DNA of 64,000 nucleotides from Burkholderia sp. WSM2232 (GTDB taxonomy: Bacteria > Pseudomonadota > Gammaproteobacteria > Burkholderiales > Burkholderiaceae). The notes below the pieces were generated by a model. It made no database searches. It was not told where the DNA came from and saw only the letters and a program-made list of their open reading frames with translations. Numbering within the stretch: the first letter of the stretch is position 1; the number at the start of each line of letters is the position of its first letter. The translations under genes were made by a program, and so were the position numbers. The stretch is from positions 62,001-126,000 of the forward strand of contig NZ_AWZV01000010.1 of the NCBI RefSeq assembly GCF_000472545.1, given 5' to 3'. Below, in pieces: positions 1 through 9,735 of this stretch.

Positions 1-142
1 CAGACGGGTCGACGGCGCTCACCGTGGCTTGCGCCAGCGACGCTTTCGCGGTTGGCACAGAATGCATCAAGCCGGGAGAACCCCGCACGAGCTGGGTCAA
101 TGTTGCCACCTTTGAACTTGTCGAACCGATTGATGTGCTCAT
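1..142 (-). CDS. possible 5' end of an unidentified gene (partial)
   Basis: An open frame on the minus strand starts at ATG 142 behind an AGAGAG-like ribosome binding site and runs off the left edge of the window (47 codons seen, beginning MSTSIGSTSS). It has no hydrophobic segment and I recognise no family. It lies 243 bases downstream of nnrS on the same strand and could be cotranscribed with it. Called only because of the open frame and the possible ribosome binding site; it may be spurious. Confidence 0.25.
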   Translation of the reverse strand, partial: MSTSIGSTSSKVATLTQLVRGSPGLMHSVPTAKASLAQATVSAVDPS

Positions 143-385
143 TCGTTGCTCTCTCTTTGTCCGTAGGGTGACTCACCAGGAGTCGACGGTGAATAAGAAT
201 GGGACGATCACGATGACGATGCGAGGTGATATAGGAGGCAGCCGATGGCGTGCTCAGGCCGTGGCGTGCCGCCGAGCACCTTGGGCTGACGACGCAGCAG
301 ATCCGCAGACTAATGCGTGACCAAGGCGCGCGAGGGCTCTAGTTGCGTCGTCGCTCAAAGCCCGGGAACAGCCGCCTGGACACCG

Positions 386-1585
386 CTAACCGGCCTTGCC
401 ATCGGCACGGGGCGCGGTCAGATATGGGACGTATTTGATGAGATAAAGGATCAATGCCGCACACCAGCAGGCTCCCGCGGCGTCCATCCAGACGTCGGGA
501 GCGCCACCGGTGAGCCAAGGTCCGATTACGCGCACGAAGGCGGCACCGATCATCAGCCAGTAACTCGCTATCTCCGAGCGGCCCGCGACCAGCGCGCGCC
601 CAGTATGTCCAAGCGCCGTGCGGGTAATCATCGCAATGATTGCACACCCGATCGCTCCGACCGTCAATGCGTGAATGGCAAGAGAATGGGGCACGACATC
701 GACGGACGCCAACGCAAGCATTATTAAGCCGACCGGAATCCAGGCATAGGCGACATGCAGGATCCAGAGAAGAGGGCGGGGACCTACGCGCCATGAATGC
801 CACCCAGCAATTCTGATTCCGTGAACCATCGCTGCGCCGAACGCACACGCCACGACCAACGTTGACGGAGCTTTTGCCGCGTCCGCAATGAACGTGAGGA
901 CGACAGCTGGCGCCGCGAGCCTTTCGATGATCTTCCAGCGCTTTACGGAAAAACCGGGGATAGCGTTCATGGTGAACATTGGCACTACGCGTCCGGCAAT
1001 GACCGTGACGAACATAATCACTAGCCCAGTTGCCGCATAAGCCGTGCGCAATGACAAGTCGACGCGTCCGTGCCATGCCCACCAGTGAAAAAGCGCATTT
1101 AGCCCACCGAACAATCCCAATGCCATCGCCAGAAAAATGTTGTGGCGATTGCGCGCGGTGATCAGCACGCGCAACAGGACGAGGGCGGCTACTGGCAAGA
1201 AAGCGGAGTCGACGACCGCGGCCAGAGGTTCCGGTCCGGACCACACGAGCACGCGTCCCGCTACCCACAATAACCACAGCGCCGCGAGCGCGGTACCTCG
1301 TAGGGTATCGAGTGATGTCCAGGCGCGAACAGCCGTAAGCAGGAATCCCACGACGATTGCAGCGACAAATCCAAATACCATTTCATGCGCATGCCAGATC
1401 ACACCGCTCATCGTCGGCGCGCGACCGCTGACAGGGTGGCCATGAAGAGCGATCAGCCAGAGCGCGACGGCAACAACACCAAAACATGCGCCCCCAAGAT
1501 AGAAAGGGCGCAATCCGAGCCGCAGGACGGGCAAGCCGACCACCTCTTGTATCGAACTGCTTGCAACAGGCTGGCTGATCTTCAT
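386..1585 (-). CDS. nnrS: NnrS family heme/copper membrane protein
   Basis: A 399-residue polytopic membrane protein with about twelve hydrophobic segments, the usual size for NnrS. The family hallmark WHAHEMVFGF lies at residues 64-73, and its histidines are thought to take part in metal binding. Further conserved family features are the FHWW segment near residue 166 and the arginine/proline stretch AGRVVPMFT near residue 200. In other proteobacteria NnrS is a haem- and copper-containing protein induced under nitric oxide stress that protects iron-sulfur metabolism. No denitrification reductase lies next to it here; the only possible neighbour from such a set is the apbE relic 4.4 kb away. 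Identification of the family is firm; its physiological role is from the literature. Confidence 0.93.
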   Translation of the reverse strand: MKISQPVASSSIQEVVGLPVLRLGLRPFYLGGACFGVVAVALWLIALHGHPVSGRAPTMSGVIWHAHEMVFGFVAAIVVGFLLTAVRAWTSLDTLRGTALAALWLLWVAGRVLVWSGPEPLAAVVDSAFLPVAALVLLRVLITARNRHNIFLAMALGLFGGLNALFHWWAWHGRVDLSLRTAYAATGLVIMFVTVIAGRVVPMFTMNAIPGFSVKRWKIIERLAAPAVVLTFIADAAKAPSTLVVACAFGAAMVHGIRIAGWHSWRVGPRPLLWILHVAYAWIPVGLIMLALASVDVVPHSLAIHALTVGAIGCAIIAMITRTALGHTGRALVAGRSEIASYWLMIGAAFVRVIGPWLTGGAPDVWMDAAGACWCAALILYLIKYVPYLTAPRADGKAG

Positions 1586-2589
1586 CCTGCTTCCCCAGAT
1601 AGATATATGCCGATAGTGAATCTTAAGGCGTCAGTGAGCCCATGGGTACCGTTTCCATTACCGCTGTGATGGAATGTCGCATGGCAACTACGTCAATCCA
1701 ATAAGAGCTGCGAAACGGTATATCGCGTGCCGGGCAATGCGCGGCTGGTAGCCCTTGTTCAACTCATCGCACTGACGGTCTCGAGGCGGAGTGCGTCCGA
1801 GCGCTCGATACAATTGGTCGAGACCAGTCGCCGTTGGACACGAAACCCATGCGCATCGAATGCCGCCCTTCTGGCAAAACTCCGCTACCGTTTGATGTGC
1901 TTTCCGCATGTTGATCACCTCGGGCCGGGACGACATCGTAGGGAGTTGCTCGACAAAGCGATAAGCATGACTGTGAAAGAAGTGAGGTGTGGCAGGTGGC
2001 ATTGATTCGCGGAGCCACGAGTTGCTGGCCCAGGCGCGAATATGCTTGGCGGCGCTGAAACCGTACAGCCCGTTCGTTGACGAGTGTGAATGGCGCCTAG
2101 CAATCTGCGAGCCCGCGCGCACTGCATAGATGCCATGGAAGGCGTCGTGGGCGCGGTAGATGTCTCTTCCTGCCTGATGCGTCGCGACGAGTAGTTAGCG
2201 CTTCGATCCGTCGCAATCCCTCGGGTCTCAGCCCTTGACGGCGTCGCCCGCGATCACGGCGACGGCCGGCGACGCCGCACAGTGAGCCGAGATACAGCCT
2301 CAGGCGCCACTCTGAGAATGGCTGGCCGCCGTTCTGTCAAATTTGTTGGCAGTCGTCTCTTTCAAGTACTGGCTTACAGCGGCCCCCGTCCGCTACCGAC
2401 GCCATCGCCAAGTCTATGCACCCTACGATCTGCGGCACGGACCTGCGCATTCTGAAGTGCGACGTCCCTACCTGCGAACCAGCCGCATTCCTGGAAATAA
2501 GGGAGTGCGAACAATCTGGCAGTTTAGCGAGCAGGTGAGCAAGTCCAGCACAGATGCCTGCGAAACGTTCTCGACAACGATCTGCAACC
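1586..2589. other. 1.0-kb stretch without a recognisable gene
   Basis: Between nnrS and the outer-membrane barrel gene I see no convincing coding sequence. Several short overlapping frames around 1690-2140 exist on both strands, but none resembles a family I know and none has a good ribosome binding site. The overlap of frames suggests decayed coding DNA. Confidence 0.5.
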
Positions 2590-3555
2590 TTAGTTTATGG
2601 GGAACAGTAATCGGCCCGTTACGCTCGTATAACGGTAGTCGGGCCTCCCACCCATGAAGCCAGCCGCGTGATTGTTGGTCGTCTCCAGGGCCACCTGCCA
2701 CTGTATGGTCCGGCTGCGATGATTCTGCAGGCCCATGCGCGCGCCCCAGATGTTGATTCCCCCATCCTCGGTGTTTTGTCGCCCAAGGTCTGCGCTCACG
2801 AAAAATGCCGCCTTGCCGCCGAGCGCAGTTCGCCAGGAGAGTCCACCGAGATACTGGGCCAGCCAGCGTGGCGAATAATAGTTGCCCTGATTGGGGCTGC
2901 TGTCGTAGAAGTTCCTGGTTTTGATGTAGGCGCTCAGCCCAATGTTTGCCAGTAGTTCGTAATTCCATCGGGTGCGCGCCATTGGCCGCGTGTTGTGATC
3001 CGAGAACCACATCGCGCCCGCCACGGCGCCGACGGTAAAGCGCGGAGTGAACTGATGATCCAGCACCAGCATGAGGCTGTTATACGTCAGACCCTGCTCA
3101 ATTCCGCTGATCGAATCGACGACATCGCGCTCGGCGCTTACACCGAGCGACGTGTCACTGCTGGTGCGCCGCATATAGTCGAGCATGCCCGTTAGCGTGG
3201 TGTGGCCGCGTGTGTCCATGATGCCAGCGCGCGCGTCCACGGTGTGCTGTGTGCCACGCTGTCGGTACTGCCCGTACAGACCACGCCCGTAGGCTGACCA
3301 GTCCGGTGCGTCGTAATGCGTGGCGCTCGCGCCCAACCCCCAGCCATTCGGGAAAAGATAGCCCAGGCTGGCCCTGTCTTCGTTGAAGCGGGCGCTGTCG
3401 TTGCTGAACAGTGCATCTGCGGTCAGCCAACCTTGTTTTGCGGGCCCGTCGCGCGACTGGGCGTACGTTAACACTGGCGTGTATGTTGCCAGCACGCCGG
3501 CGACGGTCAGCGCACGCAGGAGCGCACACGCGACATAGGGGCGGCATGCATACAT
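2590..3555 (-). CDS. outer-membrane beta-barrel protein
   Basis: A 321-residue exported protein. A signal peptide covers about residues 1-33, with cleavage likely after the TYA segment before QSRDGPAK. The rest is rich in glycine, tyrosine and alternating polar/hydrophobic residues typical of outer-membrane strands (for example WGLGASATHYDAPDW near 73-87 and LYGQYRQRGTQHTVDARAG), and it ends with RLLFPIN, close to the terminal-strand pattern. It resembles the barrel domains that accompany exopolysaccharide synthases (PgaA or YaiO type), but no superhelical TPR region is present. It lies 222 bases downstream of a PgaC-like glycosyltransferase on the same strand, so a role in export or surface display of the glycan is inferred, not shown. 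Confidence 0.65.
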   Translation of the reverse strand: MYACRPYVACALLRALTVAGVLATYTPVLTYAQSRDGPAKQGWLTADALFSNDSARFNEDRASLGYLFPNGWGLGASATHYDAPDWSAYGRGLYGQYRQRGTQHTVDARAGIMDTRGHTTLTGMLDYMRRTSSDTSLGVSAERDVVDSISGIEQGLTYNSLMLVLDHQFTPRFTVGAVAGAMWFSDHNTRPMARTRWNYELLANIGLSAYIKTRNFYDSSPNQGNYYSPRWLAQYLGGLSWRTALGGKAAFFVSADLGRQNTEDGGINIWGARMGLQNHRSRTIQWQVALETTNNHAAGFMGGRPDYRYTSVTGRLLFPIN

Positions 3556-3776
3556 GAATGATTAATCCTTTTCTCTTTTGCGCTGGCTAGCTATCCGCAA
3601 GTCGGCGTTTGCCGCACGCGATGAATTCCTGCACATGCTCGCCTTCAGCCATGACTGCATACGACGAAAGTGAGCATGTTGGCGGCGCGCCTTCAAATCA
3701 CTCGCTCATAACCCTACGATCAGATCACCGGCTGCGCTTAATCTCGACATGGAAGACACATAGCGAAGACTGAGTC

Positions 3777-5114
3777 TCATTTTGTCCCCCAGGTTTTTCG
3801 GGTTTTCAGCAACTCGTCAAGGTAACCCAGTACGCTAGCGGGCTGTAGCAAGAAGCTATAAAACAGCAGATAGATGACGAACCCGGCGCTATTGCGCCGC
3901 ACGGTCAGATGCAGTTGCCTGAATGTCTTTTTTTCCACCGAAAACATTACGGTACTCATCAGTCCCGCCAGCGGGATCAGCGTGACCGTCATCGGGCCGA
4001 CGATCCAGTAGTTTCCGAAGAGGGCACACACCAAGCCCGGAATGAACGCAAATGAGAACGCTACATCCAACCAGGGGAACAACAGGTTCCAATAAACAAA
4101 GAACGTCGACAAACGCGGTGTCCACAAGATCCGGGGATGCTGACGGAACGCTTCTAGCATGCCTCGGGCCCAGCGTTGACGCTGCCGGACAAACTGCCGT
4201 ACCGTCGTTGGCACATTCGTGAAGCACAAAGCGTCCTCGCAATGGCCGACCCGATAGCCGGCTCGCAGAAGGGCCCAGGTCAGCACGATGTCTTCGCCGA
4301 CGCACGGGGGCCATCCGCCCACCTCCCTCAGCGCCTGTCGGTCATATAAAGAAAATGCCCCTTGTGCGACCAAGGTTCCCTGATACAACGACTGCATGCG
4401 TTTGATTGCCGCAATGCCGACGAAATAGTCCCATTCCTGGCAACGGGTCAGCCAGTTGTGACGGGAATTTCTCACCAGAATCGCCCCTGCAACGGCTCGC
4501 GTGTTCGGTGGATCGTTCACATACCTTTCGACGATGTTCACCAGCGCTCGGCCATGTAGCTGGGAATCTCCGTCGACCGTCAGGACCAAGCCGTGCCGGG
4601 CGCGACGCAATCCTTCATTGAGCGCATTGGCTTTTCCACCATTGGTTGAGATGTCGACGATCTCTAGCCACGCGTACTCAGTCTGTGCGGCGCGCACTAT
4701 CTGAGCGGTGCGATCGCGTGAACCATCATTGATGACGATCACCTGCAGCTCTGCCGGATACCGCTGCTGATCAATCGCGGCCAGCGTATCGTGTATCGAA
4801 GCCTCCTCGTTGTAGGCCGCGATCAGAATTGTCACGGGCGGGTAGCTCGCCAATGGCGCATGAGTCGGGCGTCGGTCAAGCAACAGGCTGATGATGAGAA
4901 AAGCGTTCATGAAGCCCGGCATAATGGCAATGCCGCCGACCGCAAGCACAGCCGGAATACTGCCTATCCAATCAGACAGGTCTGCCATCCATGGTCGGGC
5001 GGCCCAGATGGAAAACGCAGTCCAGCTTATTGCTACGCACAGCGCTAGCAAGAATTTGCGGAGTACTGGCAGATAGACATGATGTCGATGGACACTGCGG
5101 GCTTTGTTATTCAT
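3777..5114 (-). CDS. processive family-2 glycosyltransferase, PgaC/IcaA-like
   Basis: A membrane glycosyltransferase of about 445 residues, the size of PgaC-type N-acetylglucosaminyltransferases. Hydrophobic segments lie near residues 25-42 and 57-82, followed by the cytosolic GT2 domain: ILIAAYNEE (99-107), INDGSRDRT (131-139), a DGD metal motif (184-186), GEDIVLTW (276-283) and QRQRWARG (314-321), which matches the QxxRW signature of processive synthases. Three to four hydrophobic segments follow after residue 335. It probably polymerises a beta-linked polysaccharide from UDP-sugars and extrudes it through the inner membrane. Numbering here follows a GTG at 5123; ATG 5114 is chosen as the start because it has an upstream AAGTGAG. 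The downstream barrel gene is the only partner; no PgaB deacetylase or PgaD is present. Confidence 0.85.
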   Translation of the reverse strand: MNNKARSVHRHHVYLPVLRKFLLALCVAISWTAFSIWAARPWMADLSDWIGSIPAVLAVGGIAIMPGFMNAFLIISLLLDRRPTHAPLASYPPVTILIAAYNEEASIHDTLAAIDQQRYPAELQVIVINDGSRDRTAQIVRAAQTEYAWLEIVDISTNGGKANALNEGLRRARHGLVLTVDGDSQLHGRALVNIVERYVNDPPNTRAVAGAILVRNSRHNWLTRCQEWDYFVGIAAIKRMQSLYQGTLVAQGAFSLYDRQALREVGGWPPCVGEDIVLTWALLRAGYRVGHCEDALCFTNVPTTVRQFVRQRQRWARGMLEAFRQHPRILWTPRLSTFFVYWNLLFPWLDVAFSFAFIPGLVCALFGNYWIVGPMTVTLIPLAGLMSTVMFSVEKKTFRQLHLTVRRNSAGFVIYLLFYSFLLQPASVLGYLDELLKTRKTWGTK

Positions 5115-5123
5115 TCCGCTCAC

Positions 5124-5998
5124 TTGACATCAGAGCCATACTCAAAGCCAGGCTCCTTCCGGTAAAGGTGCAATCGGTTGCCTTGAATTCATTAGAGCCC
5201 GGCCGGTAGCGATTGGCCCAGCGTAAGCGCGAATTTCCATCGAAAACATTGTGGTTAATCAAATTGACACGCTTATTCGACATAAAAATCGCCCAACTAC
5301 GTGATCCGGATTTGCGGGTGCCGGATCGATTTCGTCAAGATTCAGCGCTTTGTTCGCTCGTATCGTTTCAGCACAATGACCTGTGTGTAACCGGCAACTG
5401 GTCCGCTCACGTATGTCTGCTTTCTACGTCGCCTCGCGCACCGCAAGTCCACACAAGAGCGGTTTCCTGAGGCTTCTCCTCAATCTTCTTCGCTGCTTCT
5501 GCATTTCCTGCCGCGTATCCTAAGAAGAAATCTCTCCGGTCCCTTGACCTGAATCAGGATCTCGCGACCTCGGGCCCGGCAACTAAAGCGGCAGTTGGCA
5601 GCGAGCCACACGCATTCAGACATTGGTTCCCGACATCAGCTTCCTCCTGTACATCAACTTATCGACAGATGGCCGCCCGATCTGAACACGCTCGTGTCAA
5701 AAGGCTTGACACAGATCAGTCCGCTGATCCTCCACACTAGAATGTCTATGGGAGCCTGTGTCTCGCCCGGTAAATGGGAGTGTTGAGGCAGCAACGATTG
5801 CAGCGAAAGGTATTGCGCTCGGTCTCTCTGGCATCATGGTTGGCGAAGATGCTGCATCAGCGTGTATGTGAATAACAACCTCCCGTGGAGGTTAACGCTG
5901 ACACTTAATGATGGCACCCGTTGCGGCGGGACTCAGCGATGCCACCGGGACAGGAAGTCGAATGCCTGGCTGGGGTGCGTCGAGGCGATCCGAGTCCC
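5124..5998. other. intergenic stretch, no supported gene
   Basis: About 870 bases between the glycosyltransferase start and the apbE relic. An inverted repeat GATCAG-TCCG-CTGATC lies at 5714-5729, just after a TTGACA hexamer at 5706-5711, but no -10 box sits at proper spacing. A short open stretch around 5775-5870 has coding-like composition without a recognisable family. Promoter elements for the glycosyltransferase presumably lie near 5150-5300, but none is clear. Confidence 0.45.
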
Positions 5999-6392
5999 TT
6001 ACGGAACATCAAACAGACCCGTTCCTATCGCCCATATTTGTCCGCCATCGCGCGGGAGAAAAAGTGCGTCCATGTGCTTGCGGCGTGCAAAATCCAAGCC
6101 TTTCTGAGGCCCCAACACCGTGAGGGCGGCTGCATAAGCATCCGCGTCCATGCAGAACCTCGCCAGCACGGTGACCGACGCGACCGTTGCATAAAGGCTC
6201 GCCTGCGCGCGGATCCACGACATGCGAGATGCGCTTGTCCTCGCATGTGCTCCAGCGACGATAGTCCCCCGAAGTTGCGACCGCGACATGCGTGAGCTCG
6301 ATCACGCCGAGCGCCTCGCGGCGTTCGTAGTCGGGGCGCTCGACCGCGATTGCCCACAGTGCATGGCCAGGCTTTGTGCCTCGTGCACACAT
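5999..6392 (-). pseudogene. decayed ApbE (FAD:protein FMN transferase) fragment
   Basis: The minus strand carries the C-terminal half of an ApbE-family protein in two frames. One frame (from 6392) reads GTKPGHALWAIAVERPDY, then ATSGDYRRW and HVVDPRAGEPL; a frameshift near 6190 moves the continuation ATVASVTVLARFCMDADAYA, ALTVLGPQKGLDFA and DALFLPRDGG into another frame. ApbE enzymes attach FMN to target proteins such as NqrBC or NosR-type proteins. The N-terminal half is absent. In the motif ADAxATAL the usual threonine is alanine here, another sign of relaxed selection. It may once have belonged with nnrS in a respiratory nitrogen-oxide cluster, which is inference only. Confidence 0.7.
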
Positions 6393-6533
6393 GACTTAAA
6401 AATATTCATTCCGCACGTTTCAGTGAACCTTTTGCTTAATTGCAAATTTCAGACTAAATTGCCAAAGTCCTAAAAACGGGACAGATAAATTCAAGCTCTT
6501 CTTCGAGTCATTCAGGCCATTATTCACGGGGAT

Positions 6534-7283
6534 ATGCCAATGGATCGCCAGCCTCAAACCTGTTGTGCCGCGCCGAACGCGGTTCGCCGCGCTTCGTTCA
6601 AAACCGCGTTGGGTCTCATGGCGTTCGGCATGGCCGCCGAACTCCTGCCTGGCCTCGCGCACGCCGCTGCCCTCAGCAAGGCACAGCGCGATGCCATGAC
6701 GCCCGACGACGTGATCGCCATGATGAAGCGCGGCAATGAGCGTTTTCGCGCGGGCAAATTTCAGACGCATGATTTTCTGGCGCAGAAGCGTAGCAGCGCG
6801 AACGGCCAGTATCCGGCAGCCGTCATCCTGAGTTGCATGGATTCGCGCGCTCCCGCCGAAATTATCCTGGACGCGGGTATTGGCGACACTTTCAATGCGC
6901 GAGTGGCGGGCAATATCGTCAACGACGATCTGCTGGGCAGTCTCGAGTATGCCTGCGCGGTAGCCGGCTCGAAGGTGGTGCTAGTGATGGGCCACACTTC
7001 GTGCGGCGCGATCAAAGGCGCCATCGACGGCGCCAAACTCGGCAATCTCACAGGCCTGTTGGACAAGATAAAGCCGGCCATTGATGCCACGAAGTTCGAC
7101 GGTGAGCGCAGCAGCAAGAACGACGCGTTCGTGGATGCGGTGGCCGCTACCAACGTGCGGCAGACCATCGACGAAATCCGCCGCCGCAGCGACGTGCTGG
7201 CCGGGCTGGAAAAGGACGGCAAAATCAGGATCGTCGGGTCCATGTACCACCTCGTGGGAGGCAAGGTGCAGTTCTATGGCTGA
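6534..7283 (+). CDS. exported beta-class carbonic anhydrase
   Basis: A 249-residue protein with an N-terminal export signal containing RRASFK followed by a hydrophobic core (about residues 18-46), compatible with the Tat pathway, which would allow export of a folded metalloenzyme. The beta-carbonic anhydrase signature is complete: CMDSR (101-105) supplies the first zinc cysteine and the Asp-Arg dyad, and HTSCG (154-158) supplies the zinc histidine and second cysteine. It interconverts CO2 and bicarbonate, here presumably in the periplasm. It stands alone, with no neighbour on the same strand. ATG 6534 is used; ATG 6540 is possible. Confidence 0.92.
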   Translation: MPMDRQPQTCCAAPNAVRRASFKTALGLMAFGMAAELLPGLAHAAALSKAQRDAMTPDDVIAMMKRGNERFRAGKFQTHDFLAQKRSSANGQYPAAVILSCMDSRAPAEIILDAGIGDTFNARVAGNIVNDDLLGSLEYACAVAGSKVVLVMGHTSCGAIKGAIDGAKLGNLTGLLDKIKPAIDATKFDGERSSKNDAFVDAVAATNVRQTIDEIRRRSDVLAGLEKDGKIRIVGSMYHLVGGKVQFYG

Positions 7284-7603
7284 TTGATCAGCGGCTCGAT
7301 GCGGCGCGATGCACGACTCATCAAGCCGCTCGAATCACGGACGCTGAAAATCTGGGGGCTCTGGCTACGTGGCCATTCCACCGGACTCACGAGTCCTCAG
7401 ACCGATAGGGGCTCAACTGCGCGATCACGAATGTCCGCTCGCGTTGCGGTCAAGGTTCTCACGACCCACATCTGCCGTTTCAACCTCCGCTGCGCGGGCG
7501 GCAGCTCTCAAGGTATAACGGCCTGCCGGCCGGGAAATTCGATCAAAAGCGGCGGGCCACCGTTGCTTCCCCGCAATGTCCGCCCTTGTGGCGGGCACAC
7601 CCA
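7284..7603. other. intergenic stretch between convergent genes
   Basis: About 320 bases lie between the convergent carbonic anhydrase and MDR genes. A 7-base inverted repeat (AGCGGCT near 7290, AGCCGCT near 7325) has a long loop and no T-run, so it is not a convincing terminator. Nothing else seen. Confidence 0.5.
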
Positions 7604-8604
7604 TCATCTCATCTTGACAACGACCTTGCCTTTGGCTCGCCCGGTATCGACGTAGGCCATCGCTTCTCTGATCGATTCGAAGGGAAAGATCCGATCCACA
7701 ACCGGGCGTATGACACCGGAATCGACCAGGGCTGTGATCTGGCGCAACTGGTCTCCGCTTGCCCTCATGAACAGAAAAGAATAGCTGACCTTAAGACGTT
7801 TTGCCTGCTTCCTGATCCGATAACTCAAGAGGCGTGTCACTAGTCTGAGGAACCAGGACAAACCAAGCTGCTTTGCAAAATCCGGGTCCGGTGGACCAGA
7901 GATCGAGATGAGCTGTCCGCCGGGTTTGAGCACGCGCAGCGATTTGCTGAGCGTGTGCGCGTCGAGGCTATTTATAACCACGTCATAGTCGGCAAGGATT
8001 TTTTCGAAGTCGTCCTTCCTGTAATCGATGACAACATCTACACCAAGGCCCTTGACCCAGTCCACGTTCGCCGTGCCTGTTGTCGTCGCGACGAACGCGC
8101 CGACATGCTTCGCCAACTGGATGGCAACCGTCCCGACACCGCCGGAGCCCGCGTGAATGAGAACCTTCTGTCCTTTTGCGAGGTGCGCTTTTTCGATCAA
8201 GGCCTGCCAGGCAGTCAGGCCAACCAGCGGAAGGGAGGCGGCCTGTTCCATGGTGAGCGCCTTCGGTTTGATGGAGAGGTCCGCCTCGTTCACTGCAATC
8301 AAGTCCGCAAACGCGCCGATCCGGTCTTTATCGGGCCGCGCATAGACTTCGTCGCCGGCCTTGAAGCGCTGCACACGCGATCCAACCCGCACGACCACCC
8401 CGGCACATCGTTGCCCAGAACGAGCGGCAAGCGATAGGGCAAAACAAGCTTGAATTCGCCGTCGCGGATTTTGGAATCGAGAGCGTTCACGCCTGCGGCG
8501 TGGACCTGGACCAATACGTCATCGTCGCGTAGGTCGGGTTCTGGCATTTCGCCAATCCGCGCGCCATTCTTGCGTCCATAACGTTCGAGAATAAACGCTC
8601 GCAT
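7604..8604 (-). pseudogene. frameshifted NADP-dependent MDR oxidoreductase (quinone oxidoreductase-like)
   Basis: A zinc-independent medium-chain dehydrogenase/reductase split by one frameshift. The N-terminal part starts at ATG 8604 (MRAFILERYGRK) and reads the GroES-like fold to LVLGNDVPG. The rest is in the next frame from VVVRVGSRVQRFKAGDEVYA through AGSGGVGTVAIQLAKHVGA (dinucleotide fold) to the C terminus. The break is in the C-run at about 8398-8401: adding one base restores a continuous protein of about 333 residues. This could be a real single-base deletion or a sequencing error; the otherwise intact sequence argues for a very recent event. The product would reduce enals or quinones. 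Confidence 0.75.
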
Positions 8605-8848
8605 AGTGTTTTGTTTCCCAGATTTGATTCGTCGGTCCATGCGTTCTTTTCCCGGCAGCGATCGAGACCTGAGCCAGCAGCCCGCAGTTCGCTGCGCGGC
8701 TACGAACTCAATGTTCCTGTTTGGTGGCTCGCGTCCCCGATACGTGCGACGCACACGAACGCGAAGCAAGCGCAGCTTCTATCAGGGTGGCAGCCAGGGT
8801 GCTGGGCCTGGCATGGCGGGTGAAGAGCTCGAAGACCCCAAGGCCATC

Positions 8849-9709
8849 TTATTCTTGCGGGACCGGACTGCCAGATCGTGACGCCGCTATTGTGTCGAGC
8901 CGCAGGTCCTTCCGAAGCGCGGCATCCACCATGCCGGCCGGCGCGAATCTGCGCAGCAGTTGCAGACGACTCGCGAGTGCGCCGGCTGGATACCGGAGTT
9001 TCGGCCGAGCCGCAACTGCAGCCTTCAGCACGACGTCGGCCACGACGCTGGGCTCGGTGGCGGTTGCCATTACCTCACTGACACGGTTGCTGACGACCGT
9101 ACGAGCCTCGCGATATGCATCGAGCTTGGCGTCGGGTTCCAGGAAATTCGCGTCGAACGGCGTCTTTGTGTAAGCGGGCTCAACGACCGAGACGCGGATG
9201 CCCCAGGTGCGAAGCTCATGGTCGAGCGATTCGGAATACCCCTCGATTGCATGCTTCGTTGCGGCATAGAGCGCTCCGAACGGCATCGGCACGAAACCGA
9301 GCACCGAGCCGATGTTGACGATGCGACCACTGCGCTGGTGCCGCATGTGGGGCACGACGGCGCGAATCATCCGGACCACGCCAAAGAAGTTCGTGTCGAA
9401 AATCGAGCGGGCCTGCTCGATCGAGCTTTCTTCTGCTCCGGCCGGAGCGACACCAAAGCCAGCGTTATTCACCAGCACGTCGATGCGACCCGCCCGTCGT
9501 ATGACTTCTGTGACCACGGCGGCGGCGGATTCTTCGCTCGTGACATCGAGGGTCAGCATCTCGAAGGATCGCTCGCCGGTGGTGGCTGCCCGTCTGCTGG
9601 TGCCGAACACCGTATAGCCCGCGTCGGCGAGCCGCTGCGCGGTGGCCTGCCCAATGCCTGAAGATGCCCCCGTAACAAGGGCCACACCCAAATTCCTTCT
9701 GTCGACCAT
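8849..9709 (-). CDS. short-chain dehydrogenase/reductase
   Basis: A classical SDR oxidoreductase of about 286 residues. Numbered from an upstream ATG at 9721, TGASSGIG (17-24) is the dinucleotide loop, NNAG is at 85-88, the catalytic serine is near 139, and YAATK (152-156) supplies Tyr and Lys. The long C-terminal tail is typical of the family often annotated only as oxidoreductase or SDR. ATG 9709 is preferred because GGAG lies 7 bases upstream; ATG 9721 lacks such a site. It is divergent from an HxlR regulator, with a 12-base direct repeat between them, so HxlR control is likely. The substrate cannot be deduced. Confidence 0.88.
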   Translation of the reverse strand: MVDRRNLGVALVTGASSGIGQATAQRLADAGYTVFGTSRRAATTGERSFEMLTLDVTSEESAAAVVTEVIRRAGRIDVLVNNAGFGVAPAGAEESSIEQARSIFDTNFFGVVRMIRAVVPHMRHQRSGRIVNIGSVLGFVPMPFGALYAATKHAIEGYSESLDHELRTWGIRVSVVEPAYTKTPFDANFLEPDAKLDAYREARTVVSNRVSEVMATATEPSVVADVVLKAAVAARPKLRYPAGALASRLQLLRRFAPAGMVDAALRKDLRLDTIAASRSGSPVPQE

Positions 9710-9735
9710 GCGAAGCTCCATGTAAGAGGATTTCA

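Noticed and set aside
24..320. 98-codon plus-strand frame at the left edge
   Set aside because: No family, no ribosome site; overlaps a more plausible minus-strand start at 142.
1688..2122. 144-codon minus-strand frame upstream of nnrS
   Set aside because: Overlaps other frames, no ribosome site and no recognisable family; I considered a transposase relic but found no matching motif.
5706..5743. TTGACA and TAGAAT as a promoter
   Set aside because: Spacing of 26 bases is too long for a sigma-70 promoter.
7290..7331. Possible terminator after the carbonic anhydrase gene
   Set aside because: Seven-base stem with a loop of about 25 bases and no T-run.
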